A DNA stretch of 64,000 bases. Source: Spirosoma validum. GTDB taxonomy: Bacteria > Bacteroidota > Bacteroidia > Cytophagales > Spirosomataceae. Within the stretch, counting starts at the first letter, position 1. The number at the start of each line of letters is the position of its first letter. The notes under the pieces were generated by a model. The model saw only the letters and a program-made list of their open reading frames with translations, made no database searches and was not told where the DNA came from. Location of the stretch: contig NZ_JACXAA010000005.1 of assembly GCF_014699035.1 (NCBI RefSeq), positions 124,001 through 188,000 on the forward strand, read 5' to 3'. Positions 34,630-43,141 of this stretch are shown piece by piece. A program made the position numbers and the translations under genes.

Positions 34630-37203
34630 ATGAGAAAACGATTTCTTCAACGACACCCGTTGTACGGGTGTGCAGCACGTCTTTGTGCTTTTGCGGATCT
34701 AGTCGCTGGAAGTGTGTTAATGGTGACGTTGTTAGGCGCACAACCTGCACTTGCACAGATCAAAATTACCTTTCCCGTCAGTCGCCAGATTGTCCAGCGC
34801 GATAACAGTAACCAGGCAACCGTGCAGATCGCCGGGAGCTACGGGCAAGCGCTGGATGTAGTTGAAGCTCGTGTTGTGGCCCGTGCTGTTGGGCAGGGCA
34901 CCACATCAGATTGGTTTACCATTCAAACCCGACCAACGAATGGACAATTCAGTGGCACAATGGTCGTAAAAGGCGGATGGTATAACGTTGAAGTGCGGGG
35001 ACGTAGCGGTGGCGTTATCGTAGCTACCGATGTGCTGGATCGTTTCGGCGTAGGAGAAGTATTTGCCATTATGGGGCACTCAAACGCGCAGGGATCAGGC
35101 TGTACCATTAACGGAGAGAACAAATGCCCAACTCTTGAGGGACCTGGTGACGATCGGATAAACATTGTCACTATTGATCAGAACAGTGCCAGCTTTAATC
35201 AATACCTGTCCACACCTGACGGTTCGAATACAGCCGATTCAAGATATTTACCTGGCCTGGCCTTTAGTAAATTGACAACCACTAGCGGGATGTCGCCATT
35301 TGCCAAAATGCCCTGGTTGTGGGGACCCATGGGGGACAGGCTGGTCTCGCGTATCAATGTACCTATACTGCTGTATAACGCTGGTTTCGGGGGAACAAAC
35401 ATGCAGCAAACGTATTGGGCTGCCTATAACATTCCTTTTGAGCACTCGTTTGTCCGTTATGATTTACGAATGCCATACGCAAACGTACGTAACCTGATGA
35501 ACCTCTACGTACCGACAACCGGCCTGCGGGCGGTGCTTGTTCAGCATGGCGCCAATGACCGGAACAATCCAACTGACTCCACAAAAAAGTATTATATCGG
35601 CGTTATCGATAAAATGCGAACGGAGTTCAATAAACCCAATCTGGGCTTTATCATTGCGTTGGATTCCTACCTGTTTGGGCCAAATCAGGAAACTCGTTCA
35701 GCTCAGTTTCAGGTAATCAATCCGGGGTATAAAACCTTTCAGGGGCCTGACTTGGATCAAATTTCCGGCGTAGATGTAAGCACATTTGAGTTATACCGTC
35801 CCGATGATACCCACTTTTCTCAATCAGGTCAGCGACGGGCCGGGCAAATGTGGGCAGACGCCATCACCGACGCTTATTTAGGAGCGATTACACCTTATCC
35901 GGCAGAGATGCAACCCTTGACGAGCCTGAACTGTGCGGGTAATAATAGACTAACGATCACGCAACCCGATGGATACCAGCCTATCTGGAGTTCGGGGAGT
36001 ACTGAAAATAGTTTAACCGTAGGCACGGGTACGTATTCTGCCCGGATCAAAAACCCACAAAACAAGGTTCTGTTTCCGCCAGCCGTTGTTGTGCCAGACT
36101 CCGTTCAGCCCGCAACACCGTTCATTAGTAGCAATACCGGAAAGTTTACGATCTGTCAGAGTGGGGGTGTTAGACTTACGTCGTCCTACGCTGGAATAAA
36201 CAACTGGACAACAGCGAATAATGCTACGTCTGGTATTGGTAGAACGATTCCGGCTACAAAGACAGGCGTTTATACATTACAGGCTAAAAACCCCGTTTAT
36301 GGTTGTCTGTCTGACGTTGTTAGCAGGAACATTAGTCTGGGGGCTACTGATGTGAGTCTATATATTCAGCCTGGCCGTAAAGTGGTTGCCCTCGGTGATA
36401 CGGTTAGCTATCAATTGATCGTGCAAAATAACAGCAGCTGCGACGCCGGACGAATCACATTACAGAATCGGCTGCCAGCCAATCTGACAGTTGAATCAGT
36501 CGGCAATAATCTGAGCCTGGTAGATGCCGATCCGTCTGGAATGAGTAAGATGATCAACGGAGTGGTTGATCAGATACCAGCCTGGCAGTCGGTTAGTTAC
36601 AAATACGTAGCCCGTCCAACGGCTGCCGGTAAGTATATTAATGCGGCTGAAGTCATGACGATGACTAATCCTGACGTAAATGCAACGCCGGGCAATGGTA
36701 CGGCGAGTGGGGAGAAGGATGAAGCGCGCACCGAATTGCAGACAAGCACAAGTTCATCGAACGTGTTCATATCACCGAATCCGAATGATGTGCCACCGAA
36801 GTCGAATGAAGCCGATCTGAGTCTGATAATGACGCCCAGCAGTCGGACAGCCACAATTGGTCAAATTATATCCTTTACGCTTACGGTAACCAACCGGGGT
36901 GCGTTAACGGTCAACTATGTCGGGCTTCGTAATTTGTTACCGGCTGGTCTCCAGTTTGTTAATTCAGCTTCAGGAATGAATCCTAATCAGAGTCTGGTTA
37001 GTGTCGGAATCGGCAGAATTTCACCGGGTCAGTCGGTTAGCGCAGAGTTTACGGCTAAAGTAATCAGCCAGGTTGATCTATTCAACAAAGCCCAGATCGA
37101 CTTCTCGGGTCAGCCTGATTTTGACTCAAAACCAAACAATGGTTATTTGAACGGAGAAGATGATCAGGCGAGTAACGAGCTACGCTGGATGGAAAACCGA
37201 TGA
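34630..37203 (+). CDS. Secreted SGNH-hydrolase/DUF11-repeat protein
   Basis: 857 residues with a long signal peptide (to about 42, ALAQ). An SGNH/sialate-O-acetylesterase-like domain spans about 140-415: block I MGHSNAQG (S151), block II GFGGTN (G254), block III QHGANDRN (N309) and block V DDTHFS (D392, H395). All four catalytic or oxyanion blocks are present, so esterase activity on an acylated glycan is likely. The middle region contains Cys-bearing Ig-like sequence. Two DUF11-type beta-sandwich repeats follow (about 575-700 and 718-850; VSYQLIVQNNSSC and ISFTLTVTNRGAL). No type IX C-terminal domain is seen. It sits behind an AT-rich spacer and ahead of an exported RidA-like gene. Confidence 0.87.
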   Translation: MRKRFLQRHPLYGCAARLCAFADLVAGSVLMVTLLGAQPALAQIKITFPVSRQIVQRDNSNQATVQIAGSYGQALDVVEARVVARAVGQGTTSDWFTIQTRPTNGQFSGTMVVKGGWYNVEVRGRSGGVIVATDVLDRFGVGEVFAIMGHSNAQGSGCTINGENKCPTLEGPGDDRINIVTIDQNSASFNQYLSTPDGSNTADSRYLPGLAFSKLTTTSGMSPFAKMPWLWGPMGDRLVSRINVPILLYNAGFGGTNMQQTYWAAYNIPFEHSFVRYDLRMPYANVRNLMNLYVPTTGLRAVLVQHGANDRNNPTDSTKKYYIGVIDKMRTEFNKPNLGFIIALDSYLFGPNQETRSAQFQVINPGYKTFQGPDLDQISGVDVSTFELYRPDDTHFSQSGQRRAGQMWADAITDAYLGAITPYPAEMQPLTSLNCAGNNRLTITQPDGYQPIWSSGSTENSLTVGTGTYSARIKNPQNKVLFPPAVVVPDSVQPATPFISSNTGKFTICQSGGVRLTSSYAGINNWTTANNATSGIGRTIPATKTGVYTLQAKNPVYGCLSDVVSRNISLGATDVSLYIQPGRKVVALGDTVSYQLIVQNNSSCDAGRITLQNRLPANLTVESVGNNLSLVDADPSGMSKMINGVVDQIPAWQSVSYKYVARPTAAGKYINAAEVMTMTNPDVNATPGNGTASGEKDEARTELQTSTSSSNVFISPNPNDVPPKSNEADLSLIMTPSSRTATIGQIISFTLTVTNRGALTVNYVGLRNLLPAGLQFVNSASGMNPNQSLVSVGIGRISPGQSVSAEFTAKVISQVDLFNKAQIDFSGQPDFDSKPNNGYLNGEDDQASNELRWMENR

Positions 37204-37252
37204 CCAGCTCTGCAAATTGACTGAACGAATTATTTCAAAAAAGACTATAATC

Positions 37253-37708
37253 ATGAAAAATCTTATCATTTTCTTAGGTTGGGTGTTGCTGACTTCGTGC
37301 AGTCAGGCTCAATCAATCGACGTACCAACCCCGGATATGCCAACTGGTTATCTGTATAAAATAGAGCCTGGGATTCCGGGTAAAGAGATTTATATATGTG
37401 GCGAGCATCCATTTAATAAAAAAGGAGAGGTGGTAGCAAGCGGTGATCTGAACGGACAGACACGGCAGGTGTTCGAAAATATAAAAACGTCGCTGGCAAC
37501 GGTCAATATGACCTTTAAAGACGTAACGCAGATTACCTATTCAATTAAGGGCACCTCCACCAAAGTTCGGGAGGATACGGCAGCGCTGCTTAGCAACGTG
37601 GGTGCGTTGTACTTTACACAACCGCCTAAGCTGGTTGAATTAAAAAGTGTTCCTAAGATTGTGCGAGACGAGGTGCTGATCGAAGTAGAGGTGATTGCCA
37701 TGAAATAG
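37253..37708 (+). CDS. Exported RidA/YjgF-family protein
   Basis: 151 residues with a lipoprotein-like signal (WVLLTSCSQAQ, Cys16). The rest fits the RidA (YjgF/YER057c/UK114) fold: IYICGEHPFNKKG, QTRQVFENIKTSLATVNMTFKDV and a C-terminal EVLIEVEVIAMK. Cytosolic RidA deaminates reactive enamines through an Arg in the P.R..VEV segment; here that position reads PPKLVELK, so the Arg appears replaced by Lys. The enzyme role is doubtful and the export signal suggests another function. It lies 49 bp after the SGNH/DUF11 gene, likely one operon, closed by a strong terminator. Confidence 0.85.
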   Translation: MKNLIIFLGWVLLTSCSQAQSIDVPTPDMPTGYLYKIEPGIPGKEIYICGEHPFNKKGEVVASGDLNGQTRQVFENIKTSLATVNMTFKDVTQITYSIKGTSTKVREDTAALLSNVGALYFTQPPKLVELKSVPKIVRDEVLIEVEVIAMK

Positions 37709-37730
37709 GGACTGCACGTCCTCCTTATAA

Positions 37731-37766
37731 AACAAAAACGCCCATTGATCAGTGGGCGTTTTTGTT
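37731..37766 (+). terminator. Rho-independent terminator
   Basis: CAAAAACGCCCA (37733-37744) pairs with TGGGCGTTTTTG (37753-37764) and has a T-rich 3' side. It follows the RidA-like gene by 22 bp. The A-rich other side allows function in both directions. Confidence 0.85.
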
Positions 37767-37831
37767 GGTAAAACTTCTGGACTGATAGTTCTAAGTTTTA
37801 CCCACTGAAAGTCTTTTTTTGACAATCCTTT

Positions 37832-38000
37832 TTATTTGGGCAAGTTCTCGGCTAGCTTATGATAATACGTTACCATAGCTGCTTCCTTAGTATCTCCTTC
37901 ATCAGCAAGGCAGGTTAAGGTGATAGCATGCGATGGATGTTTTGCCGTCTAGTTTCACGTTGGCTGTTGTCCTGTTGATGAAACGATAAGCACTAACACC
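37832..38000 (-). pseudogene. Frameshifted gene relic (C-terminal part)
   Basis: On the minus strand one frame reads sensibly as IGVSAYRFINRTTANVKLDGKTSIA. A neighbouring frame continues HAITLTCLADEGDTKEAAM...LAENLPK to a stop at 37832-37834. A small indel near 37915 would join them. There is no start codon; the 5' end abuts the hairpin at 38001. Family not recognised. This is one of several decayed genes in the 37.8-45.5 kb stretch. Confidence 0.5.
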
Positions 38001-38042
38001 TATAAGAAAGCCCCGCTAACTTTTTAGCGGGGCTTTCTTATA
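38001..38042 (-). terminator. 17-bp perfect terminator hairpin
   Basis: TATAAGAAAGCCCCGCT (38001-38017) pairs exactly with AGCGGGGCTTTCTTATA (38026-38042). It follows the small minus-strand ORF ending at 38066 by 23 bp, which supports that ORF being transcribed. Confidence 0.75.
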
Positions 38043-38065
38043 GATAGTATATGTATAGGCTGTAA

Positions 38066-38203
38066 CTATGGCCATGAGATTTGTAGTGGACCATTGACTA
38101 TGCAGGTAACCATAAGCCAAGCAGCAGCAAGTAAAGCAACACTAACAGCCACAACAAAGGCAGGTAAAGCGATATAGAGGGCAGTGTTCGAAACTCGTCG
38201 CAT
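38066..38203 (-). CDS. Small single-pass membrane protein
   Basis: 45 residues: a basic start (MRRVSN), one strongly hydrophobic helix (about 8-36: ALYIALPAFVVAVSVALLAAA...) and a short tail ending QISWP. Complete from ATG to TAG, preceded 80 bp upstream by tetR on the same strand and followed by a strong terminator. A short hairpin (GGATGT/ACATCC, 38242-38258) lies in the leader. No family recognised; it could be regulated together with tetR. Confidence 0.5.
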   Translation of the reverse strand: MRRVSNTALYIALPAFVVAVSVALLAAAWLMVTCIVNGPLQISWP

Positions 38204-38282
38204 AGTTGTAAACTTTAAAAAATGGTGTGGAAAAGTTAAATGGATGTCTCTAACATCCGTATTGTTATTGGCATCTATTTAC

Positions 38283-38951
38283 TTACCAGGTACTGACAGC
38301 AACGCTAGCTGGTTTGATCGACAACTGGACTGTGGGCGAATCGATCGCTAATTGGTTCAACGCTTTGTAGATCACCTTAACTGCTTCTTCGATACGTTGC
38401 CAGCCATCTTCACTACGTAAGTCAAGACCGATCATAGGACGGTTGATCTGAGCCTGTATCGTTAAGTAGGACAAAGCACCAAGAATGATCGCTGAAGTGG
38501 CCTGGTGATCACCGCCTTTAATAAAGGCTAACTGATTAACCAGATTAGTGAGTTCGGCATCCTGTGCTTTGCTAACTGCGTCGGCTAAGGGGTCATTGTC
38601 TTTAACCGTTGCTTTGAGGACTTCACGTGCTGCACGTGAGGTGCGGAACTGACGGAAGAGTTGTAGGGCCTGGCCTGACCAAATGGAAGCAAGGTCACGG
38701 GGTTGAGTTGGTTGAATTTGCTTCAGCCAGGCGGGTGTATAATGAGGAATAAGCCGACCCATACTTACGTAATGTTCTAATAAGCCCTCTAATCCTCCGA
38801 AGTAACGATAAATGAGGACCTTACTGACGGCGGCTCTTTCGGCAATTGCATTAATACCAGTTCCCTCCAATCCGCGTTCAGTTAGTATTTCTTCCAGAGC
38901 ATCTATAATGCGCTCGATAGTGGCCGCTCGATTACGTTTATTCTTTTCCAT
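38283..38951 (-). CDS. TetR family transcriptional regulator
   Basis: 222 residues. The N-terminal HTH is typical: AATIERIIDALEEILTERG, then TGINAIAERAAVSKVLIYRYFGG. The C-terminal ligand domain is divergent but contains a hydrophobic helix set (ATSAIILGALSYLTIQ). Local repressor of unknown inducer. No enzyme or pump gene is adjacent; the nearest possible target is the 45-residue membrane protein downstream. Confidence 0.92.
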   Translation of the reverse strand: MEKNKRNRAATIERIIDALEEILTERGLEGTGINAIAERAAVSKVLIYRYFGGLEGLLEHYVSMGRLIPHYTPAWLKQIQPTQPRDLASIWSGQALQLFRQFRTSRAAREVLKATVKDNDPLADAVSKAQDAELTNLVNQLAFIKGGDHQATSAIILGALSYLTIQAQINRPMIGLDLRSEDGWQRIEEAVKVIYKALNQLAIDSPTVQLSIKPASVAVSTW

Positions 38952-39089
38952 AATTGGTTTCAGGATATCGTTAACATTTTACAGTTAGACGAATTAATAA
39001 CCATAAAGTCACTTTGAATGATAGTTGATTTTAGAAAATCTGTTATTTGTCAACACGCAGCTTATGGAAATGCTATATAGTCTACCAAT

Positions 39090-39191
39090 ATGAACCCTAC
39101 CAATCCGGAACAGTCAGATTCCCGATTGTTACTATACTTATTGTTTCTGACGGATTATAGTGAGATCGTAGTGCGTATCATCAAAGGGTAA
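39090..39191 (+). CDS. 33-residue peptide ORF with LTDY motif
   Basis: ATG to TAA, coding a polar head (NPTNPEQSDS) and a hydrophobic tail RLLLYLLFLTDYSEIVVRIIKG. It is followed after 5 bp by a good terminator, which argues for transcription. The core RL...L.FLTDY resembles RL...LYYLTDW in the 42-residue ORF at 41171-41299. Function unknown. Confidence 0.4.
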   Translation: MNPTNPEQSDSRLLLYLLFLTDYSEIVVRIIKG

Positions 39192-39196
39192 AAAAT

Positions 39197-39222
39197 AAAC
39201 CCCGCCTATGCTGACGGGGTTT
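39197..39222 (+). terminator. Terminator
   Basis: AAACCCCG (39197-39204) pairs with CGGGGTTT (39215-39222), followed by T residues. It can serve the 33-residue ORF on the plus strand and, with its A-rich side, the convergent gene ending at 39255. Confidence 0.75.
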
Positions 39223-39254
39223 TTGATGCTTGACATTTCAATTCGTCATAGGTT

Positions 39255-39560
39255 TCAATTCACCTTGTTACGCTTCGCCTTCCGCTCCTTTCGTTTAGAC
39301 GAGTTTGGTTGATTTGCCTTATTAGCCGGATCATCATTTTGCATACCATAGGACGTACCATTCGCCGATCCGACTGCTCCTGTAAGCGAGTCGGAGGTAC
39401 CCTTTGAAGCAGGTGATCCATTACTGGCGTTACCCGTGCCACTGTTCTTTGTCGTGCCATCGGTTGTTGGGGTTGTATTTTGCGTACTGTTTGTGGTCTG
39501 GGCATACGTGCTACCAAGCGTGGCAAGAAGCATACCACCCATCATGATTAGTTTTTTCAT
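39255..39560 (-). CDS. Small secreted low-complexity protein
   Basis: 101 residues with a signal peptide (MLLATLGSTYAQT). The mature part is Ser/Thr/Asn/Gly-rich (NTTPTTDGTTKNSGTGN) and ends in a very basic tail (SSKRKERKAKRNKVN). No fold motif. Such proteins recur in Cytophagales as abundant envelope or matrix components, but no function is known. Followed by a terminator. Confidence 0.75.
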   Translation of the reverse strand: MKKLIMMGGMLLATLGSTYAQTTNSTQNTTPTTDGTTKNSGTGNASNGSPASKGTSDSLTGAVGSANGTSYGMQNDDPANKANQPNSSKRKERKAKRNKVN

Positions 39561-39646
39561 AACCTGAAAAGAATTTACATACGTACTAGTCTATTAAACT
39601 CATAGCTAAATAAAAGGTTAACAAAATGTTGACCTGCCAAAGTGCG

Positions 39647-39688
39647 TATTTCCACCGTTTCTGCTCAAGAACAGAAACGGTGGAAATA
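39647..39688 (-). terminator. 17-bp perfect hairpin
   Basis: TATTTCCACCGTTTCTG (39647-39663) pairs exactly with 39672-39688. It lies 16 bp beyond the stop of the minus-strand relic at 39705 and is probably that gene's original terminator. Confidence 0.6.
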
Positions 39689-39704
39689 GACGCCTTCGAG
39701 TAGC

Positions 39705-39845
39705 CTACTGCTGAAAGTAGTCGATCTGATCAGCACCGGTATTATTGGTCAACTTGATCTGCCCAGGACCACCCAGCAACACCGAGCTGTGGTCAGTTGC
39801 CCCCAGTATCAATTGACCTGTTAAGCCCACCGGGGTATGGTGCAT
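39705..39845 (-). pseudogene. C-terminal gene relic or 46-residue ORF
   Basis: Reads MHHTPVGLTGQLILGATDHS..., then LGGPGQIKLTNNTGADQIDYFQQ and a stop. The amphipathic beta pattern and the hairpin just after it look like the end of a larger beta-rich surface or fibre protein. An in-frame stop two codons before the ATG shows the rest has been lost. It could still be expressed as a small protein. Confidence 0.4.
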
Positions 39846-40017
39846 GGATTATTCATTATCTCCAGGATTCAAGTTGTCGATTAGATCTTAATTATTACCG
39901 CTCAGTAAATATAGAGCGTACTGCTAGTAACTGCCTGATAGTATGCTCCTGTGAAAATGCGTTTATTTGTTGGCAATCCATTTTTACGACTGATAGGCTG
40001 CTATCGGTTCATTTGTC

Positions 40018-40194
40018 TTGGGATCAACATTATTCATTGCCCTAACAATATTGGTTCAACTATTCGTGGCCAGCACCTTTGTTCGGGAGGCAGTTAAAAT
40101 AGGACCGATCTACTTACGGATAAAGGCTATACTAGGCGCATTACTATTTAGTAGCGTAGCATTGCTAGTACTCTGGCTTTATACCACGGACTAA
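40018..40194 (+). pseudogene. Possible truncated two-helix membrane protein
   Basis: From a TTG the frame reads about 58 residues with two hydrophobic helices (STLFIALTILVQLFVAST and ILGALLFSSVALLVLWLY) separated by a basic loop (REAVKIGPIYLRIK). There is no ATG, and an in-frame TAG lies four codons above the TTG. It is either a small gene with a rare start or the tail of a lost membrane protein. Confidence 0.35.
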
Positions 40195-40316
40195 TAGAAA
40201 TCGACATGATTCTTAGAAGAAGCCTACCTGGAGTCAGTTAGATGAATAGCCTTGTAACTAGTGAAACAGCCTATTTGAAAACAGGTCATTGATGGTAGCA
40301 ATTGGATCGGCGCTGG

Positions 40317-41066
40317 CTAATGGGTAATATCCCAGCACCCGCCTAGCACCCACATTGGCTGCTCTTGGCTATTGGATTTGACAACCCCTTTGATTTTAAT
40401 AATAGCCTCGTCTCCGTATCGCCTGATTCGTAGCGTTTCCTCAAAAGGTAGAGTTTCCCGTTGCAGCTTGTCTACAAACCGCAAGGCTACTGGCTGGTCG
40501 GCTTCAAGGACATTATTTACATACGTCTGAAGGGAGATAGGCGTACCTAACTCAAGGCCAAACAAGCGGTACATACCCTCCGACCAGAAGAATTGATCCG
40601 TAGACCGGTCATAGTCCCAACTGCCCATTGAGGCCAGTTCTTCAGTGTGCTGAAGCAGGGTGAGGTTCTTGATCAGTTCCTGCTCAGCGAGAACCCGATC
40701 AGTAATGTTGGTAAAGAAACAAAGTAGGGTTTCCTGGACTTGCTCAGTAATAAATACCTCGAACCATCGTCCATCTGTGGGTAATTGATATTCCACGCGC
40801 AGGTTCTGACCACTAACGGCCACTTGTTGGTAATACATACGCAGCTCGTCCCCTTGAGGGAACACTTCCTTACAACTCTTGCCGTGTAAATCTTCTGGGC
40901 AGGCACCCAACAGGATAGCGGCAGCGGGGTTAACCAATTGATAGAGAAAATCAATTGGTTTTCCAGCTTCGTTACGGACAACTTGGTAAAGAATCAAGCC
41001 ATTGAGTGAATCTTTTAACAGCGCCTGTAATAAGGCATCTTCGGATAAAATAGGGGAATACGTCAT
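40317..41066 (-). CDS. PAS-PAS protein without output domain
   Basis: 249 residues holding two PAS domains (about 5-125 and 135-249). The first ends CFFTNITDRVLAEQEL; the second has GSWDYDRSTDQFFWSEGMYRLFGL and ends GGCWDITH, exactly where PAS-containing sensor kinases normally continue into a coiled coil and HisKA domain. A TAG follows immediately. It is probably the 5' part of a truncated sensor kinase, although a stand-alone sensory protein is possible. Confidence 0.75.
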   Translation of the reverse strand: MTYSPILSEDALLQALLKDSLNGLILYQVVRNEAGKPIDFLYQLVNPAAAILLGACPEDLHGKSCKEVFPQGDELRMYYQQVAVSGQNLRVEYQLPTDGRWFEVFITEQVQETLLCFFTNITDRVLAEQELIKNLTLLQHTEELASMGSWDYDRSTDQFFWSEGMYRLFGLELGTPISLQTYVNNVLEADQPVALRFVDKLQRETLPFEETLRIRRYGDEAIIKIKGVVKSNSQEQPMWVLGGCWDITH

Positions 41067-41170
41067 ATAACTTAAGAGGAAGATAGTAACGAAGAGTAAC
41101 GGTTTGCTTACTCATGCTTATATAAAATTGCATATTTTTATTAGGTCCAGCGTTCCAGATCAGATTAAAA

Positions 41171-41299
41171 GTGAAGAAACAAAATCAAGAAGATAACCCC
41201 CGTCATGTAGAAGCTGACCTTAAGCTACAGGTTAAGTTGCGTCTGGCTTCTCAGCTATACTATCTAACGGATTGGCTTACGATGCAGCTTTCTTATTAA
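41171..41299 (+). CDS. 42-residue peptide ORF with LTDW motif
   Basis: Begins with GTG and encodes a charged head (KKQNQEDNPRHVEADLK) and a hydrophobic tail (LRLASQLYYLTDWLTMQLSY). It shares an RL...L.[FY]LTD[YW] core with the 33-residue ORF at 39090. It overlaps the tail of a convergent pseudogene. Expression is unproven. Confidence 0.3.
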   Translation: MKKQNQEDNPRHVEADLKLQVKLRLASQLYYLTDWLTMQLSY

Positions 41300-41490
41300 T
41301 TTCCATGCAACAAAGCCCATGAAGATCAGGACCAACAATGGTAGATTAATGATGCCTTTGTAAATCACTCCATAATAATCTCTGTTCTCGTTTGTCTTGC
41401 TCTTCCTATTTACGGTAAATGGTCATTATTGCCAATATCTAGCCCCAGGGCTAATATGAGTAGTATTATTCGAAGCACACATCTACTCAT
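41264..41490 (-). pseudogene. Frameshifted two-helix membrane protein gene
   Basis: The ATG frame gives MSRCVLRIILLILALGLDIGNND... and stops after 26 codons. The next frame continues NRKSKTNENRDYYG, then a hydrophobic helix (IINLPLLVLIFMGFVAW) and a basic tail KLIRKLHRKPIR. One missing base near 41410 would restore a continuous 75-residue membrane protein. Confidence 0.5.
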
Positions 41491-41563
41491 AGTTTGGTAG
41501 CTCGGACGCTTTTATCAGCCGCTGCCAGGAAGTGCCATCATACTAATAAAATCCTTTAGGCTC
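41486..41563 (-). pseudogene. Short coding relic with internal stop
   Basis: Reads EPKGFY-stop-YDGTSWQRLIKASELPNYE. The GFYYYDGT.W pattern is common near the ends of surface or fibre-like proteins in Cytophagales (recollection, not a search), so this is probably debris of such a gene. Confidence 0.35.
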
Positions 41564-42020
41564 GGATGTTTGGCAAATAATTAATCTTTCAGTTAAGGTG
41601 CCGATACAGATGTGGTACTGGTAACTTAGGGAATGAGTATTTCTTTGTCAGTCGATTACACTTCAAGCTGAGCCGATGGCGCGAATCCTACCTGAGCCAA
41701 GATTACGATGCTAAATGAAAATATGAGGCAGACAGACGTAGGAAACGGGTTAAATGAAGAGAGAAAGTCAATCCAGTAATTTTACTGGTATTTCCCCAAT
41801 CTAGAAACGTAAGTTAGTAATCAGTAGATAGAAAGGGAGAGAATAGGCTGTTTTCTCAAGCTTAACCTTCGGATCAAAACAAGTATATCGTTTACTTTAC
41901 TAGTTGCTCACAAAATATAGTAAGCTGCGGTAATACACAAAACAAGGCTGCTAAAAGTATGGAGTTCAACTCGTACTTGGCAATTAACTGCCTCAAGTTT
42001 GTTTTTATTTGGCTGGCCAG
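41564..42020. other. Gene-poor spacer
   Basis: About 450 bp in which I see no convincing gene, repeat or RNA on either strand. Confidence 0.5.
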
Positions 42021-42473
42021 TCAGCTACAGGCGTAGACGAGTCCACCGGTGACCAACAATACGACGGTTACGCCGATAAGCCAATACGTACGTTTGAATT
42101 TATAGAGCTCCTGGTCCAATGATTTTAAGTAAGTATAGGTTGCTCGCAGGCCGGATCGCTTGAAGATGAACCGGGCTTCCTTGGGTACAAGCCGCCGGGC
42201 CTGGCTCAAATGGCCCGCTTCTACTTCGGTATAAAACGATTCTTTTCGTTTGTCAAAATCCAGCGCATCCGCCTGGGCTTGATCCTCCAAAGCCTGCTCG
42301 ATTTGATCAACCGGTTTCCAGACGTTACCGCAGCTAAGGCATTCGACATTCCCATCCAGGGCGATGAGCAGGCTTTCGCTTCCAGTTGTTGTAGGTAATA
42401 CATCGCTAGTACCTACCGGTTGGAGCGCTACCTGCTGGGAGCCGCATTTGGGACATTGTAAGGCATTGGCCAT
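42021..42473 (-). CDS. Zinc-ribbon protein with C-terminal membrane anchor
   Basis: 150 residues. A zinc ribbon at the N-terminus (CPKCGS and CLSCGN, about 40 residues apart) is followed by an acidic/charged helical segment (EQALEDQAQADALDFDKRKESF). Then comes a basic region and a C-terminal membrane helix (YWLIGVTVVLLVTGGLVYAC). The ATG nine codons into the frame is chosen because it starts just before the ribbon. Family unknown; a tail-anchored regulatory or trafficking role is only a guess. Confidence 0.72.
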   Translation of the reverse strand: MANALQCPKCGSQQVALQPVGTSDVLPTTTGSESLLIALDGNVECLSCGNVWKPVDQIEQALEDQAQADALDFDKRKESFYTEVEAGHLSQARRLVPKEARFIFKRSGLRATYTYLKSLDQELYKFKRTYWLIGVTVVLLVTGGLVYACS

Positions 42474-42913
42474 AGGTATGTTGGATAGAGGTTCTACCAA
42501 TCAATGCTTTTTTAAGGGAAGATGTTTAAACAGCAACGATTAAGCCATTAGCATCAACGCTTTATAAGCAACTATCTGTTAAACCTTGCCTTCTAATCTG
42601 TTTGTGTCGTATACTCATGCTGATGGCCATCTGATTAAGCCAGTTGTCCATATCCTTAGGCTTACTAGCAAATTTGTCTTTCCTGATGTAGACAGCATTC
42701 AGCCTGGAAAAAGTGGTAAGGAGAAATTAATAATGGACTAACGAATGCAAACTGAGTCGTGTTCACTGTTGAAAAAAACGACCAAAATGGTCGCGGAAAG
42801 GGGTTAGTTCCGTGGAGGAGCTTTAGAGCATTGCAATTGCCGTTGTACTCAGGCTTACATACTAGCTAATATGTTTACATGTTGATTGAAATATGAGCCA
42901 TTACGCTATTAAC
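42474..42913. other. Spacer with possible coding relic
   Basis: No complete gene. On the minus strand about 42560-42722 reads as a basic, helical stretch (RLNAVYIRKDKFASKPKDMD, then MSIRHKQIRRQGLTD) without an early start codon, possibly the end of a lost gene. Confidence 0.35.
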
Positions 42914-43141
42914 CTACTTGTGCACCGTCTGCTTCAATGCCCGTAGCCCAAAAGTGACCCTGGTGGCATTATCCGGACTGTTAGAAATGAATGTTCCCGA
43001 CGCTATTTGGGATTGCAACCAAACCAAATTGGTTGTCAGTGTATAATACCCATCATTGGTCCTGCTCAACTGCCAGGGAGATAGGGGCTTTCCCGGTGGA
43101 TGCTGGATCTGAACTAAGTGGATGATTACAGCGTATGTCAA
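42914..43141 (-). pseudogene. Likely C-terminal relic overlapping the methyltransferase stop
   Basis: 75 codons with only a TTG start, which overlaps the methyltransferase stop codon. The content looks like real protein (LSRTNDGYYTLTTNLVWLQSQ, then NSPDNATRVTFGLRALKQTVHK). No family recognised. It may be the rest of a gene disrupted when the region was rearranged, or a translationally coupled small gene. Confidence 0.35.

Noticed and set aside
37700-38300. att site copy of the tRNA-Leu 3' end
   Set aside because: I looked for the GGGGAGACTCGAACTCCC block in this region and did not find it; a more distant or short copy cannot be excluded by eye.
39797-40045. 82-codon plus-strand ORF
   Set aside because: Composition is not protein-like (many Cys, His and Ser without pattern), and it overlaps a minus-strand relic that has a terminator.
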